Below are positions 63,316-64,000 of a DNA stretch of 64,000 nucleotides, in pieces. Position numbers and translations under genes: made by a program. Numbering within the stretch: position 1 is the stretch's first letter; each line of letters begins with the position of its first letter. The stretch is from Gp6-AA40 sp035711805. Lineage in GTDB: Bacteria; Acidobacteriota; Vicinamibacteria; Vicinamibacterales; UBA2999. Below the pieces are notes generated by a model. The model was not told where the DNA came from. It did no database searches and worked only from the letters and a program-made list of their open reading frames with translations. The DNA lies in contig DASTBV010000049.1 of assembly GCA_035711805.1 (NCBI GenBank), forward strand, positions 53,144-117,143, given 5' to 3'.

Positions 63316-64000
63316 ATTTGGCTTGTTCCAACAGAATCAGCGCCTGCTTCGCATGCGCCGAGCGGTCGCCGGTAAACGACGGACTGACCGCGGTCACCGC
63401 CGTCGCGACAGCCGACGACAGCAAATCGTGCGTCTGGCGCGACTCGGCCGGCACATCCACGGACAGCAGCAGACCCTGAATTCCGATCAGGGTGTTCCCC
63501 ACCGCCTTCAGCACCGATTCACTGGGTGACGCCGCTGCCGACACCATGAACGGCGTCAGCTGCTCGAAGCGCTCGATCGCCGGCTGCACCGTGGTGCGGT
63601 AGTTGTCGGTGGCCGATGACGACGCAGCTGGCGCTGCCGCCGCAGGTGCCTGCGCCGGGATGGCAGGGACAGGCCGCCCGGCGGGCCGCGCAGCGCTCGT
63701 CCGCTCAGGCTCCGACGCAACAGGCAGTGAATCCGGAGAGAAGTCCACGTAAACCCGCCTGCCGACGACGCGGACGGCACTGCGCGCACGCTCCAGCAGC
63801 GTGATCCGGGCCTTCAGCCTTCCTGGAGTGGTTCCATCGCCCGCCTGGAGCGATACACCCATCACGAACCGCACGCCCGGCGGTGCCATGAACGAGGTCG
63901 CCTTCGCCGGCATCACGATCGGACCGGCGTCGAGCTCCAGCACCGCGGCGCTGACCCGGCGTGTGGCGACGTCCTTCGGCTCATCGGTCAGCTCGAAGAC
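63305..64000 (-). CDS. Hypothetical protein, C-terminal part (5' end outside window)
   Basis: The frame is open to the window edge, giving 231 residues of the C-terminal part. It starts VFELTDEPKDVATRRVSAA, has a beta-rich stretch (PPGVRFVMGVSLQ, RVVGRRVYVDFSPD), an Ala/Pro linker (about 106-130) and a helical end (YRTTVQPAIERFEQLTPFMVSAA ... HAKQALILLEQAKSSR). I recognise no family. Convergent with the TPR gene. Confidence 0.7.
   Translation of the reverse strand, partial: VFELTDEPKDVATRRVSAAVLELDAGPIVMPAKATSFMAPPGVRFVMGVSLQAGDGTTPGRLKARITLLERARSAVRVVGRRVYVDFSPDSLPVASEPERTSAARPAGRPVPAIPAQAPAAAAPAASSSATDNYRTTVQPAIERFEQLTPFMVSAAASPSESVLKAVGNTLIGIQGLLLSVDVPAESRQTHDLLSSAVATAVTAVSPSFTGDRSAHAKQALILLEQAKSSR

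Overview
The window is high-GC bacterial DNA with almost no spacer between genes. The gene set points to Acidobacteriota, most likely Vicinamibacteria (subdivision 6). The reasons are five paralogues of the TIGR03435 'soil-associated' family, a protein kinase carrying an extracytoplasmic PD40-type propeller, carboxypeptidase-regulatory-domain proteins, a Tes-like radical SAM enzyme of the kind linked to membrane-spanning lipids, and a YpdA-type reductase. This is inferred from gene content, since no rRNA or tRNA gene was found. There is no phage, transposase, CRISPR array or plasmid function.

Layout. 1-1657: end of a sensor kinase and an NtrC-type sigma-54 activator. 1781-3407: a three-gene exported unit (CuA cupredoxin, beta-barrel, cupredoxin lipoprotein). 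3627-6273: metallo-hydrolase, lipoyl synthase and a Tat-exported aldo/keto-reductase-like protein that lacks catalytic residues. 6539-11596: a tightly coupled PadR / membrane protein / ABC ATPase / permease / two TIGR03435 operon, with a visible operator and promoter. 12148-22296: ten kilobases on the minus strand holding succinate dehydrogenase (sdhCAB), an exported B3-like metallo-hydrolase and the pyruvate dehydrogenase complex (aceE-aceF-lpd). LipA (4399) would lipoylate the E2 subunit. 22415-26533: family-5 uracil-DNA glycosylase, an unknown exported protein, TIGR03435, an unknown exported protein and a GDPD phosphodiesterase. 26687-31621: MoxR-type AAA ATPase with its VWA partner, a sulfite-oxidase-like molybdoenzyme with a C-terminal haem, and a LON-domain protein. 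31698-36647: dihaem cytochrome, exported Pcm, a jelly-roll-like protein, a YpdA-like reductase and a CarboxypepD_reg protein. 36739-42919: gltB-gltD. 43059-51301: TIGR03435, a DUF6766-like protein, the Tes-like radical SAM enzyme, an alpha-toroid / DUF362 / GT87 operon and TIGR03435. 51308-64000: Ser/Thr kinase, serine hydrolase, a LytS/LytTR pair, a PQQ/haem dehydrogenase, SDR, UreH-like transporter, TPR protein and a cut hypothetical.

The most unusual feature is the spacer DNA. Nearly every larger gap is filled by a different short-phrase element, in which a simple 7-12 bp phrase is repeated on one side and its complement on the other, making long imperfect hairpins. Several families recur within the window: CTTCCGCC-TGAA-GGCGGAAG, TCGTTCGRR arrays, 'ACGAAGGAACGAAG...CTTCGTGATCTTCGTG' and TAGTTGG. 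Some supply the stop codon of the adjacent gene, one spans an entire divergent spacer from start codon to start codon, and a few sit in frame inside conserved enzymes (aceF, gltD, the VWA gene), much like palindromic coding elements of Rickettsia. Several genes also seem to be read from leaderless promoters, with a -10 box 5-10 nt before the start codon.
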